Positions 9,457-18,787 of a DNA stretch of 64,000 nucleotides are shown here, piece after piece (position 1 is the first letter of the stretch; every line of letters begins with the position of its first letter). Location of the stretch: NCBI RefSeq assembly GCF_000745215.1, contig NZ_JQNK01000009.1, positions 992,001 to 1,056,000 on the forward strand, in the 5' to 3' direction. The notes under the pieces are model-generated. The model was not told the DNA's origin, made no database searches, and saw only the letters and a program-made list of their open reading frames with translations. Source of the DNA: Methylosinus sp. PW1. Lineage in GTDB: Bacteria; Pseudomonadota; Alphaproteobacteria; Rhizobiales; Beijerinckiaceae. The position numbers and the translations under genes were made by a program.

Positions 9457-10566
9457 ATGGCGGCCAAGAATTTTCTCTCCGACATCGACCTCCATCTCAA
9501 TCAGATCCTCAACGGGATATTGCACAAGCTTTCGGCCGCGCCGGCAGGCCCGGTCGAAGGGCAGGTCTACTACAATTCGACGACCAAGAGCGGCTATGTG
9601 TGGAACGGCTCCGCATGGCGTCCGCTCGATGCGAACCAACTCGCGGACGGCTCGATCCAGATCGCGGCTCTCGCGACGAACCCGCTCGCGCGCGTAAACC
9701 ACACCGGCACGCAGACGGCCTCGACGATCAGCGATCTCGCCACGGTGGTGAAGGCCTACACTTTGGATTCCTTCGCCGCCGCCGTCGCCGCGCTGAATCT
9801 CAACGGGCAGAAGATCACGAATGTTGCGACCGGCACGAATTCCGGCGACGCGGTGAACAAGGGGCAGATGGATTCCGCCATCGCCGCCGCCATCGCCGGC
9901 CAGACCGCCGTGAAGTCGCCGGTCCGCGTCGTCGCCGCGTCGAACATCGTGCTTTCCGGGCTGCCGACCATCGACGGGATCTCCATCGATGCAGGCGACC
10001 GCGTTCTCTGCGTCGGGCAGACCGCCGGGGCGGAGAACCTCATCCACGTCGCCGCCGCCGGCGCATGGACGGTCGCCACCGACAACAACAGCGTCGGCCA
10101 GCTCATCGAGGGTACGGACGTCCTCGTCAACGAAGGCACGGCCTACGGCGGCGCGATTTTCCGCGTGACCACGAGCGGCCCGATCACGCCCGGCGTCACC
10201 TCGGTCGCGTGGACGCAGACCTTCAAATTGAACACATATGTCGGCGACGGCTCGACGATCTCGATCACCGGCACGATCATCAGCGTCATCTTCGGATACG
10301 GGCTGACCAGCGGCGGCGGCGCGCTGGCGGTGGACAGGACGAAGATCAAATCGCGATGGGCCGGGACGATCACCGGCGACGGCGCGACCACCGTTTTTAC
10401 ATTGACGCACAATCTCGCCAATTCGAATCCCGACCTGACGCTGCGAGATTCGAGCGGGAACGAATACGAGATCGCCAATCAGGCGATCAATTCGAACCAA
10501 ATCGCCGTCACCTTCGGCAATGCGCCCGCCGTCGGCGTCTCCTACGTCGTCGAGATCGGGGGATAA
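9457..10566 (+). CDS. Tail fibre protein
   Basis: 369 residues. An N-terminal attachment region (FLSDIDLHLNQILN) is followed by a fibre-type repeat motif (QVYYNSTTKSGYVWNGSAW), the NHTGTQTASTISD segment seen in many phage fibres, a KITNVATGTNSGDAVNKGQ motif shared with tail fibre shafts, and a C-terminal domain like that of the preceding gene (FTLTHNLANSNPDLTLRDSS). Paralogous ends suggest modular exchange among these fibre genes. Confidence 0.75.
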   Translation: MAAKNFLSDIDLHLNQILNGILHKLSAAPAGPVEGQVYYNSTTKSGYVWNGSAWRPLDANQLADGSIQIAALATNPLARVNHTGTQTASTISDLATVVKAYTLDSFAAAVAALNLNGQKITNVATGTNSGDAVNKGQMDSAIAAAIAGQTAVKSPVRVVAASNIVLSGLPTIDGISIDAGDRVLCVGQTAGAENLIHVAAAGAWTVATDNNSVGQLIEGTDVLVNEGTAYGGAIFRVTTSGPITPGVTSVAWTQTFKLNTYVGDGSTISITGTIISVIFGYGLTSGGGALAVDRTKIKSRWAGTITGDGATTVFTLTHNLANSNPDLTLRDSSGNEYEIANQAINSNQIAVTFGNAPAVGVSYVVEIGG

Positions 10567-10569
10567 GAC

Positions 10570-11928
10570 GTGGCGAATCCGCTCGCCCTCCTCATCGGGA
10601 AATCGCTCAAGGTCGCGAGCAACCTCGTCGAGGTCGCCCTGTCGACCGACGCGGGGAATCTGCTCGGCTTGGGGTCGGACAACGCGCCGTATTTCGGCGT
10701 CACGACGGCATCCGTCGATATCGACGCGACGACGCCGGCGCCGGCGGTGGCGACGCAGTTCCTGTGGTCGACATTGCTCGGCTGCTACATGCGTTGGAAC
10801 GGGTCGTCGTGGCAGCAGGCGACGATGGCGACGAACAACATCACGATCACCGAAACTGGTGGCTCTGGTTCGAACGCGTGGCTGGTGGCGGCCATCGCGA
10901 AAGCGCTGAGATATACGACCGCCAATGGCGTCACGGTCACCGTTCAGCTTTCAGCCGCTTCCTATACGGCGACGAGTGTGGCCGACTATAATTTTACGGA
11001 CGGCGACTTCTCGAACATCATCATTCAAGGCGCTCCGAGCACGACGACGACGCTGGTTTCCTGCGGTTCCGCCACACTGGTCTCGGGCACGACATATAAT
11101 GTCACATTCACGCTCGCATCCGTGACCGGATTCGTGGTCGGTCAATACGTCGGCTTATCCGTCATCAACGGAGCCGCGGGCTATTGGGCTAACCTCAACG
11201 GTTTGTGGCCTATCACCGCCGTGAATTCTGGGGCCAACACGATAACCGTCCAGGTTCGCGTTCAGACCGGAACATCCCTCGCCGCGCAGTCATCGCTGAC
11301 CGGAACGGCGATCACGTGGACATCGATACTTTATACTCAGTACGGAGTTCAGTTCGTCGGACGCAATGTCAAGTCGCTGACCGATTTCATGATAATTCAG
11401 CAGGGAGTTCCGACCGCCGGGACATCCGGTTTGACGATCGACGGAAAGGATGCGGTCGCGAACATATCGAATGTCGGTATTTATGGGTTCAGCACAAATG
11501 GATCCGCGATGGCGCTTTATGTCGCGCACGGCGGGCGGGTCGGAGTATCCGGTCTGTACGCGTCATTTTGCGGATCGGGAATATTTCTGGATCAGGGCGC
11601 GACATTCGACGGATGGGCGGTTTTGTCGTCGTTCGCCCCGGCTGGGAGCGGCCTGACGGGATGGGGCGTCGATATCTACCGACTTGCCAGATTCCGCGTC
11701 ACGGATCAGCGCATGGCGGCGATCAATTGCCAATGGGGAGTAAATCTGAATGTCCTGTCCGAAATATACATTGAAGCGGCGGTTTCCTATAAAATAGGAG
11801 GAACATCGGGAGGAATGCAGGCATGGAACAACTGCATAGCCGAAGGAAACGGCTATATAGCGAACATCGGAACGTGCAGTCCGACACGCGGCACGTTCGG
11901 GAACAATGCGTCGGCGATCTATTCGTGA
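10570..11928 (+). CDS. Tail fibre/tailspike-like protein, probable beta-helix
   Basis: 452 residues, GTG start four bases after the previous gene. The N-terminal ~80 residues share the fibre motif FLWSTLLGCYMRWNGSSWQQ with the upstream fibre. The rest has a right-handed beta-helix rhythm with repeated V/I strands and N/G turns (VANISNVGIYGFSTNGSAM, then VGVSGLYASFCGSGIF), as in depolymerising tailspikes. No catalytic residues can be assigned from sequence alone. The 3' half is visibly less GC-rich than the rest of the tail module. Confidence 0.65.
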   Translation: MANPLALLIGKSLKVASNLVEVALSTDAGNLLGLGSDNAPYFGVTTASVDIDATTPAPAVATQFLWSTLLGCYMRWNGSSWQQATMATNNITITETGGSGSNAWLVAAIAKALRYTTANGVTVTVQLSAASYTATSVADYNFTDGDFSNIIIQGAPSTTTTLVSCGSATLVSGTTYNVTFTLASVTGFVVGQYVGLSVINGAAGYWANLNGLWPITAVNSGANTITVQVRVQTGTSLAAQSSLTGTAITWTSILYTQYGVQFVGRNVKSLTDFMIIQQGVPTAGTSGLTIDGKDAVANISNVGIYGFSTNGSAMALYVAHGGRVGVSGLYASFCGSGIFLDQGATFDGWAVLSSFAPAGSGLTGWGVDIYRLARFRVTDQRMAAINCQWGVNLNVLSEIYIEAAVSYKIGGTSGGMQAWNNCIAEGNGYIANIGTCSPTRGTFGNNASAIYS

Positions 11929-11937
11929 GGGCGGACC

Positions 11938-12354
11938 GTGATTCTCATCATTGACTCTACGGGAAGCATCTTTGCCGCACACGCCGACGGACAGATCGAA
12001 ACCGTCCTCGCGGCGTCCGACTATTCCGGAAAGGCCGTCGTCTCCGTTCCTGACAGCTACAACGCGCAGCCGGGCGGCGCGCCTCCGGAAGGAGCCGTCG
12101 TCCTGCGCCCTGCCGGCGGCGTCTATGTCCCGCAGAGCATCACGAGATTGCAGTTCGTCAGACAGAGCAAGGCACTCGGCATCTGGTCGAGCGTGCAGGC
12201 CTATTTGAGCGCGAATCCAGAAGCCGACGACTGGTGGACGTATGCAAGCGCCATCGAACGTCAGAGCCCCGTGCTGATCGCGGCGGCAACGGCGTTCGGG
12301 ATGGACAGCGCGGCGGTCGACGCTTTCTTCATCGCGGCAGCGGAATTGGTGTGA
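11938..12354 (+). CDS. Fibre-region protein, possible fibre assembly factor
   Basis: 138 residues, GTG start. The N-terminal part is a small beta domain; the C-terminal ~70 residues (ITRLQFVRQSKALGIWSSVQ and WWTYASAIERQSPV) match a helical tail commonly found in proteins encoded after phage fibres. It is the last gene of the tail operon and ends 28 bases before the convergent helicase gene. No clear terminator is visible in the gap. Confidence 0.5.
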   Translation: MILIIDSTGSIFAAHADGQIETVLAASDYSGKAVVSVPDSYNAQPGGAPPEGAVVLRPAGGVYVPQSITRLQFVRQSKALGIWSSVQAYLSANPEADDWWTYASAIERQSPVLIAAATAFGMDSAAVDAFFIAAAELV

Positions 12355-12382
12355 GCGGCGCCGCATTTCCCTCGCCGCCTGA

Positions 12383-15300
12383 TCACCCCGGCCTCCGCTC
12401 GAACAGCATCCTCACCCCGAGATCGACGAGACGCTCCTTTCGCGTCTCTTCCTTCATCGTTTCCTTGCTGGTGATCCGCAGCGGATATTTCCGGTCTTCG
12501 CGCTTGAATCCGAATTTCAGGATCTCGTCCCACATTGTAGCCAACGCCTGATGGAACTCATAATCCTCGGCGTAGGCCCGATTCTCCGGCGTCCCGAACG
12601 AGAGGTCCATGGCGTCGGGCTTCTTCGGCAACGCCAGCGACATGTCCGCCTTTCCCGAGACGATGGTGACGCCCGCCGCCAGCCTCGCGGGCGCCTTAGT
12701 TCCGTCCTCGAGATAGACCAAGCCGTCGTGCGCCCTCCGCAGCGCCCATTCCAGCCGTTCGTGCGGCACGAACATCGGAGCGCGGATGCGGCGGATCCGA
12801 TCCTGGCCTTCCAGGCGATACTCGAACTCCATCAGCCCCCGATCCGCGCCGCACTCCGAGATTTCGCGCATAAACCGCGACATGATCGTCGCGTCCACGA
12901 TATCCAGCGTCTCGACGCATGACCGATGCGCGTCGGCGAGACCGGTGCGGCGGACGGCCTCCCAGCCCTGGTAGTGGACCCGCAGATCGTCGAGCGTCAT
13001 CACGTCGTCGAGGATCACGCCCTCGGGAATGACGGACGACATGATGATCGCCAGCGGCGCCTTGCCTTCCCGGTAGACCGGGCGCAGTCGTCCAATGAAC
13101 TGTCGGGTCTCCTCCTCGCGGTATTGACGCTGGACCAATTCCGCCCACCTGCCGGCGCAGCGCGGAATCCGAACGGTGACGTCGCGCCCGTCGCGCAGCG
13201 GGTAGGTCCGCTCGGACATGTTCACCGGCAGCGGGTTGCCTTCATGATCGCAGCCGGTTCCGAGATAGTCGATCGGCGTCTCGGGGATCTCGTCGTCGTA
13301 TGTCAGCGCGCCAACGATGCCGTCGATGGCTCGCGGGCCGAGCTCCATGCGCCCGATGCAGACGGCGACGCCGTGGTGCTTGGCGAAATCCAGCCCGCGC
13401 AGGGCGCCGAAATGGACGGAGTCGAGATTGTCCGGAGGCCTCCAGTTGCGGTGCATCGACTCGCGGACCTTCTTCGTCGAGCCGACGATCACGCGGTCGT
13501 TGCCGAAGACGCCGCAGATGGACGAGATCGCCGTGCGGACGGCATAGAGGTTCTTCGCCGCCCGCTCGCGCTTGCCGTCCTCGTCGGGATGTTTTTCGGG
13601 AATGAGGGCCGTGTCCGAATAGACCTGATCGATGACGCCGATCGTCCGCAGATGCAAAGGCGCGTCGATATCGATGACGCGAAAATTCTTGTTGAACACC
13701 TTTCCCGCGATCTCGGGCGCCGCCGAGGCGTCCAGGAGCATCGTCGGGACGGCGGGAAAATTCGTCTTCGACCGCCACGACACGCGGATGTATTCGTCGG
13801 ATCCGTCCTTCAGCAGTTGAATTCTGGCGTCCGTGTCGCCCTTGGCGGACCGCGTGAATTCGGCTTTGCCGCCGCCTTGCCGCTGCAATTGCTCGCTGAA
13901 GCGGTCGGATTTCAGCTTTTGATGGCGATCATCGACGATCGCCCAGAACCTCTTTTCCGCCCATAGCCCCGTCAGCTTCGGCTGAGATGCGATCTCCTCG
14001 ACGCCCTTGCGCGTGAGGTCCGGGCGCACAAGGCTGTAGGTGATGTCGGCCCGCGCCATGACGCGGCGCACGGAATCGAGCAGCATCTCGCCGTCGGAGG
14101 CGTCGAGGAATGCGCGTGCGACGTCCCTGCCCGCCCGCAGCGCCTTCATCGCGATGCCCACGGCCTTCTCTCTGGCCATCGAATGCTCCTCGGGCGCCGG
14201 CAGGACGACGCCGGCTTCCTTTGCCTTCCGCTGCTCCGTCTTCGTGTCGTAGGGATCGGGACGCCCGATATCCAGCACGGCCGCGGCGAAGGTCTTCGCA
14301 TCGACGAACTGGCCGAAGCACCGCTCGTCGATGACCAGCGCCTTCATCGACTTTTTGAGTTCCTTGGGCAGATTCTTGTCCAGAAACGCCATCGGCATGA
14401 AGACGACGTCGGCCAGATGCAGACGCCGGCGCTGATCCAGGGCCGGGCAGCCGACGAAATGCGGGCAGTAGACGGGCTCGCCCTGGTCGTCCTTCGCCTC
14501 GCACAGCCCCGCCGTGCCGACGCCGGCCTGCGTCAGAAGCTCGAGCTCCTCGGCGCGGGCGCAGCCGGCGCGGACCTTCCCCATGTAGACCTGCGTCCGA
14601 AGGCCCGGCGGAGCGCGTGAGACGGCTTCCTCTATGTTCTGATAGCTCGGCATCATCATCACGATCGGGCCGCCGATCCGTCCGTTGTTCGCGATTTCCT
14701 CGCCGACGATGCGAACGAATGCGGACGTCTTTCCCGCGCCGGTCGGAGCCTTCAGGATCACGTCGTCGGCTCGGACTCGTTTTTTTCTGACTTCGCCGAG
14801 CCAATCTCGGATCGCCTTCACGACGGATTTCGACGTCGCCTCCGTCACCTGCGACCGGTCCTCGAGGAGGGCGCGCCGCGCCGCCTTGTCGGGATCGGGC
14901 TTCGTCATCGCCAGGACTTCGAGCGGCTTTCTCTTCGCCGGCGCCAATGCCTTGATATCGGGATCGGGACCGGCGGGCTCCGGTTCGATGCGCGCCGGCG
15001 CATACACGCTGCCGTCCTCGGCTCGATAGATTCTCTTCGCCGTCAGCCGTCCCTCTGCGACGGCCTGCTTGGCGGAAAGCACGCGCTCCCGCGCCATGTC
15101 GACCAGCGACGTCTCCCACTTGCCTTCGATCCTGGCGTGATCGCGGAAGACCTGGACGACGGATGAGTGGAGGGCCTCGAGGCCGGCGTCGGGATTGTGG
15201 GTCGCAAATCTGGCCGCGATCCAGTTGAGGAGCGTCTCGCGCCCGTCCACCGCCTTGCCGTCGATGTATTGCACGCCGGAAACGCGATCGGCACCGACCG

Positions 15301-16114
15301 GGACGACCAGATCCCCGACGACCGCGGGACGTTCATGGAACGCCTTCGCCCGCGCACGCCGCCCGTCGTCGATCGGCGTGTATTCGCGGTCCAGCGCCTC
15401 GAAGAATGCGTCGAGCGCGTCCTGCGATATCAGGGGCGCCGTCTCGGGGCCGTGCATGGACGGACGGCCCTCGGCCATCCATTGGAAATATGAACCGGTC
15501 TTGTGATGCCGCCCGTAGGCGGTGACCATCGAACCGTCGCCGAGAACCTCGACCGCGCCGATGTCGACGTATTTGCGGCTGACCTTGCGGAGTCGTTCGC
15601 CGTCCGCGTGGCGATAGAAGAGGACGATGCGCGGGGCGCGTCCGACGCGCTGGAACGGCGTCCTTCCGAGATATTGCGCCGCGAGAGTCTGGATTTTCCG
15701 CGATGCGACGTCGTCGTCTATGTCGATATCGAGGGCGAATGCGTGTCCGGACGCGGCGCCGAGGACGATGGCGACGTTGGAGCCGGGCGCCATCAACGCC
15801 CAGTCGCGGATTTCGGCGTCGGTCGGGCGGACCGTCTGATACGGACGCCACTTTATGGAATAGCCGCCGACGCGGGCCGTGCCGCGACCGTCGACGTGCT
15901 CCTGCGGCAGCACGGACCAGCCTTTGGCGACCATCGCCGGGCCGGCGGTTCCGAATTGTACTTCGCCAAGACTGTACATGCGCTCGTTGGGAGAACGCGC
16001 GCGCGAGTCTTCGCTCACATGCGAGCGAACGACGGTTGCTTTCGAGAAGTCGAAGCCGCGAAATCCTTCTTCGGACGCGGCTGTATCGCTGTCGTCGTCT
16101 CCGGCAAGACTCAT
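12383..16114 (-). CDS. PrimPol-SF2 helicase fusion, phage replication protein
   Basis: 1243 residues. Residues ~80-245 are a bifunctional primase/polymerase domain with the catalytic acidic motif ALDIDIDDD (~127-135) and a GRHHKTG motif (~201-207). A helicase follows: Walker A APTGAGKTS (~456-464), a cysteine-rich insert at ~515-560 (four Cys, resembling the iron-sulphur or zinc domains of XPD-type helicases), a DEAH-equivalent VIDER, and a motif VI-like QFIGRLRPVY (~1005). It would prime and unwind phage DNA. It is transcribed opposite to the tail and lysis genes, divergent from the RuvC-like gene. Confidence 0.8.
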   Translation of the reverse strand: MSLAGDDDSDTAASEEGFRGFDFSKATVVRSHVSEDSRARSPNERMYSLGEVQFGTAGPAMVAKGWSVLPQEHVDGRGTARVGGYSIKWRPYQTVRPTDAEIRDWALMAPGSNVAIVLGAASGHAFALDIDIDDDVASRKIQTLAAQYLGRTPFQRVGRAPRIVLFYRHADGERLRKVSRKYVDIGAVEVLGDGSMVTAYGRHHKTGSYFQWMAEGRPSMHGPETAPLISQDALDAFFEALDREYTPIDDGRRARAKAFHERPAVVGDLVVPVGADRVSGVQYIDGKAVDGRETLLNWIAARFATHNPDAGLEALHSSVVQVFRDHARIEGKWETSLVDMARERVLSAKQAVAEGRLTAKRIYRAEDGSVYAPARIEPEPAGPDPDIKALAPAKRKPLEVLAMTKPDPDKAARRALLEDRSQVTEATSKSVVKAIRDWLGEVRKKRVRADDVILKAPTGAGKTSAFVRIVGEEIANNGRIGGPIVMMMPSYQNIEEAVSRAPPGLRTQVYMGKVRAGCARAEELELLTQAGVGTAGLCEAKDDQGEPVYCPHFVGCPALDQRRRLHLADVVFMPMAFLDKNLPKELKKSMKALVIDERCFGQFVDAKTFAAAVLDIGRPDPYDTKTEQRKAKEAGVVLPAPEEHSMAREKAVGIAMKALRAGRDVARAFLDASDGEMLLDSVRRVMARADITYSLVRPDLTRKGVEEIASQPKLTGLWAEKRFWAIVDDRHQKLKSDRFSEQLQRQGGGKAEFTRSAKGDTDARIQLLKDGSDEYIRVSWRSKTNFPAVPTMLLDASAAPEIAGKVFNKNFRVIDIDAPLHLRTIGVIDQVYSDTALIPEKHPDEDGKRERAAKNLYAVRTAISSICGVFGNDRVIVGSTKKVRESMHRNWRPPDNLDSVHFGALRGLDFAKHHGVAVCIGRMELGPRAIDGIVGALTYDDEIPETPIDYLGTGCDHEGNPLPVNMSERTYPLRDGRDVTVRIPRCAGRWAELVQRQYREEETRQFIGRLRPVYREGKAPLAIIMSSVIPEGVILDDVMTLDDLRVHYQGWEAVRRTGLADAHRSCVETLDIVDATIMSRFMREISECGADRGLMEFEYRLEGQDRIRRIRAPMFVPHERLEWALRRAHDGLVYLEDGTKAPARLAAGVTIVSGKADMSLALPKKPDAMDLSFGTPENRAYAEDYEFHQALATMWDEILKFGFKREDRKYPLRITSKETMKEETRKERLVDLGVRMLFERRPG

Positions 16115-16274
16115 CGGTCACCAGTATTGCGCTTTGCGCGTCATCGATTTTTGCGTTTGGAACGGGCCATTTCTTCGAGGTTCCGGGCACGAACGACGGA
16201 GAAAACGCGGCTGAAAGACATTGTGAATCCATGCCTTGCATCCGTCAAGTTCATCCGTCCATCCGAAAAACCAT

Positions 16275-16310
16275 TTTGAATTTTCGCACGCGTGATTCAC
16301 CTGTCGAATC
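16275..16310 (+). promoter_or_regulatory. Repeated phage promoter-like element, copy A
   Basis: 36-bp element TTTGAATTTTC-N9-GATTCACC-TGTC-GAATC (written with gaps), ending exactly at the ATG of the RuvC-like gene. It is nearly identical to the copy before tnpB (49466-49501) and related to 22840-22875. There is no Shine-Dalgarno sequence between it and the ATG, so translation is probably leaderless. TTTGAA lies at about -36 relative to the ATG. Two GANTC sites (CcrM methylation sequence) form the dyad GATTC-N7-GAATC. Confidence 0.6.
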
Positions 16311-16880
16311 ATGTCGAATTCTTCTCGAAAGATCCTTGCTCTCGATCTCGCACGCGTCATGGGCGCCGCGTGGCGTGATGGCGACGGTCGCATCGTCACG
16401 CGAGCGTTCGTTCTCGGCAAGGAAGGCCTGAGATACGTCCCGGCGCATCTCGTCGAACTGGAAAAGATCGTCGCGGATCTGATCGACGAGTCCGGATGCG
16501 ATGTCGTTTCCATCGAGAAGGACTTCGGGCGCGGAAAGGGCTCGACGACGCTTCGCTCATATCACGCCATCGCCAGGGCGGGCGCGCAGCGCAAAGGGGC
16601 GACTCCGCTCTGCGAGATCATGCCTTCGACAGCGCGCAAGCTCGCTCTCGGATACGGCGGCGGATCGAAGCCCGAGGTCGAGCGCCGGGCGAGAACTCTC
16701 ATTCCCGAGACGGTCGGAAAGACGAACGACGAAGTGGACGCCGCGATTCTTCTGGTCGCGACGGAGGTCCGTCTCGCCGAACAGGAACGTCTCGCGGAAA
16801 TCAGGAAGGCCGCGGCGAAAGCCGAGCGGGCGACGAAGGCGCTCGCAAGGCGCGCAGCGAAGGAAAGGGCAACGTCATGA
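16311..16880 (+). CDS. RuvC-like Holliday junction resolvase
   Basis: 189 residues, close to RuvC length. Conserved acidic residues are placed as in RuvC: D12 in ILALDLA, E69 in VVSIEKD and the pair D140/D143 in TNDEVDAAILL. It would resolve branched phage DNA during recombination or before packaging. The start ATG directly follows promoter-like element A with no Shine-Dalgarno, and the nearby D12 excludes a much later start. Stop overlaps the endolysin start (ATGA). A Lys/Ala/Arg-rich C-terminal helix extends beyond the core. Confidence 0.75.
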   Translation: MSNSSRKILALDLARVMGAAWRDGDGRIVTRAFVLGKEGLRYVPAHLVELEKIVADLIDESGCDVVSIEKDFGRGKGSTTLRSYHAIARAGAQRKGATPLCEIMPSTARKLALGYGGGSKPEVERRARTLIPETVGKTNDEVDAAILLVATEVRLAEQERLAEIRKAAAKAERATKALARRAAKERATS

Positions 16881-17893
16881 ACAGAAACTATTTCATCGGG
16901 CGGATAAAGCGCGCCCTGTTCGCCGGGCGCATCGGGCAGGCGCAGATCGACGGGATCAATTTCCTGCTCGACGTGCGCGAGCAGCGGTTCCCCAAGGTCG
17001 GGATATACGAACTGGCATACGTGCTGGCGACGATCTTTCACGAGACCGGCGCCGCGATGCGGCCGGTTAAGGAAAAGGGCGGCAACGCCTACTACACGAA
17101 GATGTACGACATTCGGGGATCGCGTCCTGAAGTCGCGAAACGTCTCGGCAATGTGCATCCCGGCGACGGCTCGAAATTCCCCGGCATGGGCTACGTCCAG
17201 AACACGGGGCGCCGCAACGCGCATGTCGCGTCGCTGATCATCGCGGAAATCCTCGGCGAGAAGGTGGACTTCGAGGCGAGCCCCGCGCTGTTGATGCAGC
17301 CGAAATATTCCGCCATCCTGGCCTTCTACGGGATGATCCACGGTTCCTACACCGGCAGGAAGCTGTCGGATTACATCTCGGACGAGCATCGGGACTACGA
17401 AGGCGCGAGACACATCATCAACGGCACGGATCGGGCGAAGCTCATCGCCGGCTACGCCGAATCCTTCCTCGACGCGCTGAAGCAGGCCGAGGAACAGCCG
17501 TCCGCGAAGCCGATCGTCTTCGCTCCCGCTGCGCCCGCCGAGACTCCAGCGTCAACGGACGATACGACGCCCGTTCCTGCGGAGTCGCCGGTGAAGGACG
17601 ACGCCGCAGTCGATCTCGACTCCGGAGCGACCGGCAAGAGCTTGCTGAAGTCGAAGACGGCTATCGGCTCCATCGCCAGCGGCGTGGTCGGCGTGACGAC
17701 CGCGACGAAGGCGATCACCGACAACGCGCAGACGGTCATCGATACGGCCAATCAGGCGAAGGACACGGCGTCGGCTGCATGGACGCTGGCGTCGGGCCTG
17801 GGACCATGGGTCGTGGCGATTGTCGTGATCGTCGCCGCCGTGGGAATCGTCGTCCTGGAACGCCGTCGGCACTCGGTGGAATACGGAGTCTGA
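16877..17893 (+). CDS. Endolysin, glycoside hydrolase 19-like, with C-terminal membrane segment
   Basis: 338 residues. Residues ~20-200 resemble GH19 chitinase/lysozyme-like endolysins: the helix ELAYVLATIFHETGAAM supplies a likely catalytic Glu56, then YDIRGSRPEVAKRLGN and the GMGYVQNTGRRNA motif. A Pro/Ala/Thr linker (~205-245) leads to a C-terminal hydrophobic segment (PWVVAIVVIVAAVGIVVL) followed by Arg/His. It degrades peptidoglycan for lysis. First gene of a lysis cassette with holin-like, Rz and Rz1 genes downstream. The membrane anchor is unusual for a soluble endolysin. Confidence 0.75.
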   Translation: MNRNYFIGRIKRALFAGRIGQAQIDGINFLLDVREQRFPKVGIYELAYVLATIFHETGAAMRPVKEKGGNAYYTKMYDIRGSRPEVAKRLGNVHPGDGSKFPGMGYVQNTGRRNAHVASLIIAEILGEKVDFEASPALLMQPKYSAILAFYGMIHGSYTGRKLSDYISDEHRDYEGARHIINGTDRAKLIAGYAESFLDALKQAEEQPSAKPIVFAPAAPAETPASTDDTTPVPAESPVKDDAAVDLDSGATGKSLLKSKTAIGSIASGVVGVTTATKAITDNAQTVIDTANQAKDTASAAWTLASGLGPWVVAIVVIVAAVGIVVLERRRHSVEYGV

Positions 17894-17898
17894 TCGCC

Positions 17899-18042
17899 AT
17901 GTGGAAGCTCGGCGACGCCTCCTTCGTAATCCTTGTCGTCGCGGGGCTGGTCGCGGCTCCCGAGGCGACGCTCGCATTTGCCGCCGGCGCGGTCGTCGGC
18001 TGGTTCACCGCTCTCGTCGGCTCTTACGGAGAGGAAGCATGA
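17899..18042 (+). CDS. Small holin-like membrane protein
   Basis: 47 residues, too short for most gene finders. Almost the whole protein is hydrophobic: two possible segments (FVILVVAGLVAA and TLAFAAGAVVGWFTALVG) with a charged C-terminus. Located between endolysin and Rz, the usual holin position, and its stop overlaps the Rz start. Start ATG lies five bases after the endolysin stop. Holin function is inferred from size, hydrophobicity and place. Confidence 0.6.
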   Translation: MWKLGDASFVILVVAGLVAAPEATLAFAAGAVVGWFTALVGSYGEEA

Positions 18043-18476
18043 TCGGGGCGCTGTTCGGAAGCTTCGGACTTCTCGCCGGCGTCGGCGGCGCCGCGGCGTC
18101 CTTCGTCTATCTGCCGCCGGGGTTCAAGCAGGCCGGCATCGCGGCGGCCGTCGCCATCGGCGTCGGCACGGCGTCGTTCGGCGCGGGATGGCAGCACGGG
18201 TTCGATTCCGCCGACGCCAAGCGGAAGACCGAGATCGCGGCGATCAACGACGCCAATTCGAAGCTCGTCGCAAAAGCGAGGAACGACGCGGACGCCAAGG
18301 CGCGGGCGGATATCGCCGCCGCGCAGGAGGAGGCCGCGAAGGACGCCGCCGTCGAACGCGAAGCCAACGCGCAATTGCAGGCGGCGCTGTCGGTATTGGG
18401 CAAGGCTCCAAAGGCCGAGCGCGACCGCAAGGCGCCTGCGTTCCTCGTCTGCGCCGCAAGAGGAGACTGCAAGTGA
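18039..18476 (+). CDS. Rz: Rz-like inner-membrane spanin
   Basis: 145 residues. N-terminal membrane anchor (two hydrophobic stretches in residues ~1-48) followed by a long Ala/Lys/Glu-rich coiled-coil region (~60-125) in the periplasm, as in i-spanins. GAGGAAGC precedes the ATG at 18039, which overlaps the holin-like stop. The o-spanin gene starts in its stop codon. Together they fuse inner and outer membranes at lysis. Confidence 0.75.
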   Translation: MIGALFGSFGLLAGVGGAAASFVYLPPGFKQAGIAAAVAIGVGTASFGAGWQHGFDSADAKRKTEIAAINDANSKLVAKARNDADAKARADIAAAQEEAAKDAAVEREANAQLQAALSVLGKAPKAERDRKAPAFLVCAARGDCK

Positions 18477-18787
18477 AGGTCTCTCTCACACTGAAGAAGG
18501 TCTCCGTCACCGGCATCTGCGCCGTCGCGCTTTCGGGCTGCGCGCATGATTTGGTGGTGCTGCCGCCGCCCGATGTTCCCGTTCCGCGCATCGCCGACGC
18601 CGCCCGCGCCGCGAAGTTGAAAATGGATTGCCCTGAGCGTCCGAAACCGAAGGTCGGCGCCACGGAAGGCGAAATGGCGGAATGGTCGGCGCGGATCGTG
18701 CGCTCATACGACATCTGCTTCCGCCGCAACGATGCGAAGGCGAGGTTGATCGAGGGCGAAGCGGTTCTCGGCGGAGGTGGCAAGTGA
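18473..18787 (+). CDS. Rz1: Rz1-like outer-membrane lipoprotein spanin
   Basis: 104 residues, GTG start overlapping the Rz stop (GTGA). A signal sequence ends in the lipobox LSGC (Cys22), followed by a proline-rich stretch (LPPPDVPVPR), both diagnostic for o-spanins. The C-terminal ~50 residues are helical and carry two further Cys. The overlapped rather than embedded Rz/Rz1 layout is common in alphaproteobacterial phages. Confidence 0.75.
   Translation: MKVSLTLKKVSVTGICAVALSGCAHDLVVLPPPDVPVPRIADAARAAKLKMDCPERPKPKVGATEGEMAEWSARIVRSYDICFRRNDAKARLIEGEAVLGGGGK

Noticed and set aside
6644..12354. Diversity-generating retroelement acting on the fibres
   Set aside because: No reverse transcriptase or template/variable repeat pair was seen among the fibre genes.
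1..12354. Gene transfer agent or R-type tailocin instead of a phage
   Set aside because: Replication, lysis, dNMP kinase and counter-defence genes with phage-type cargo argue for a full prophage, although head genes are outside the window.
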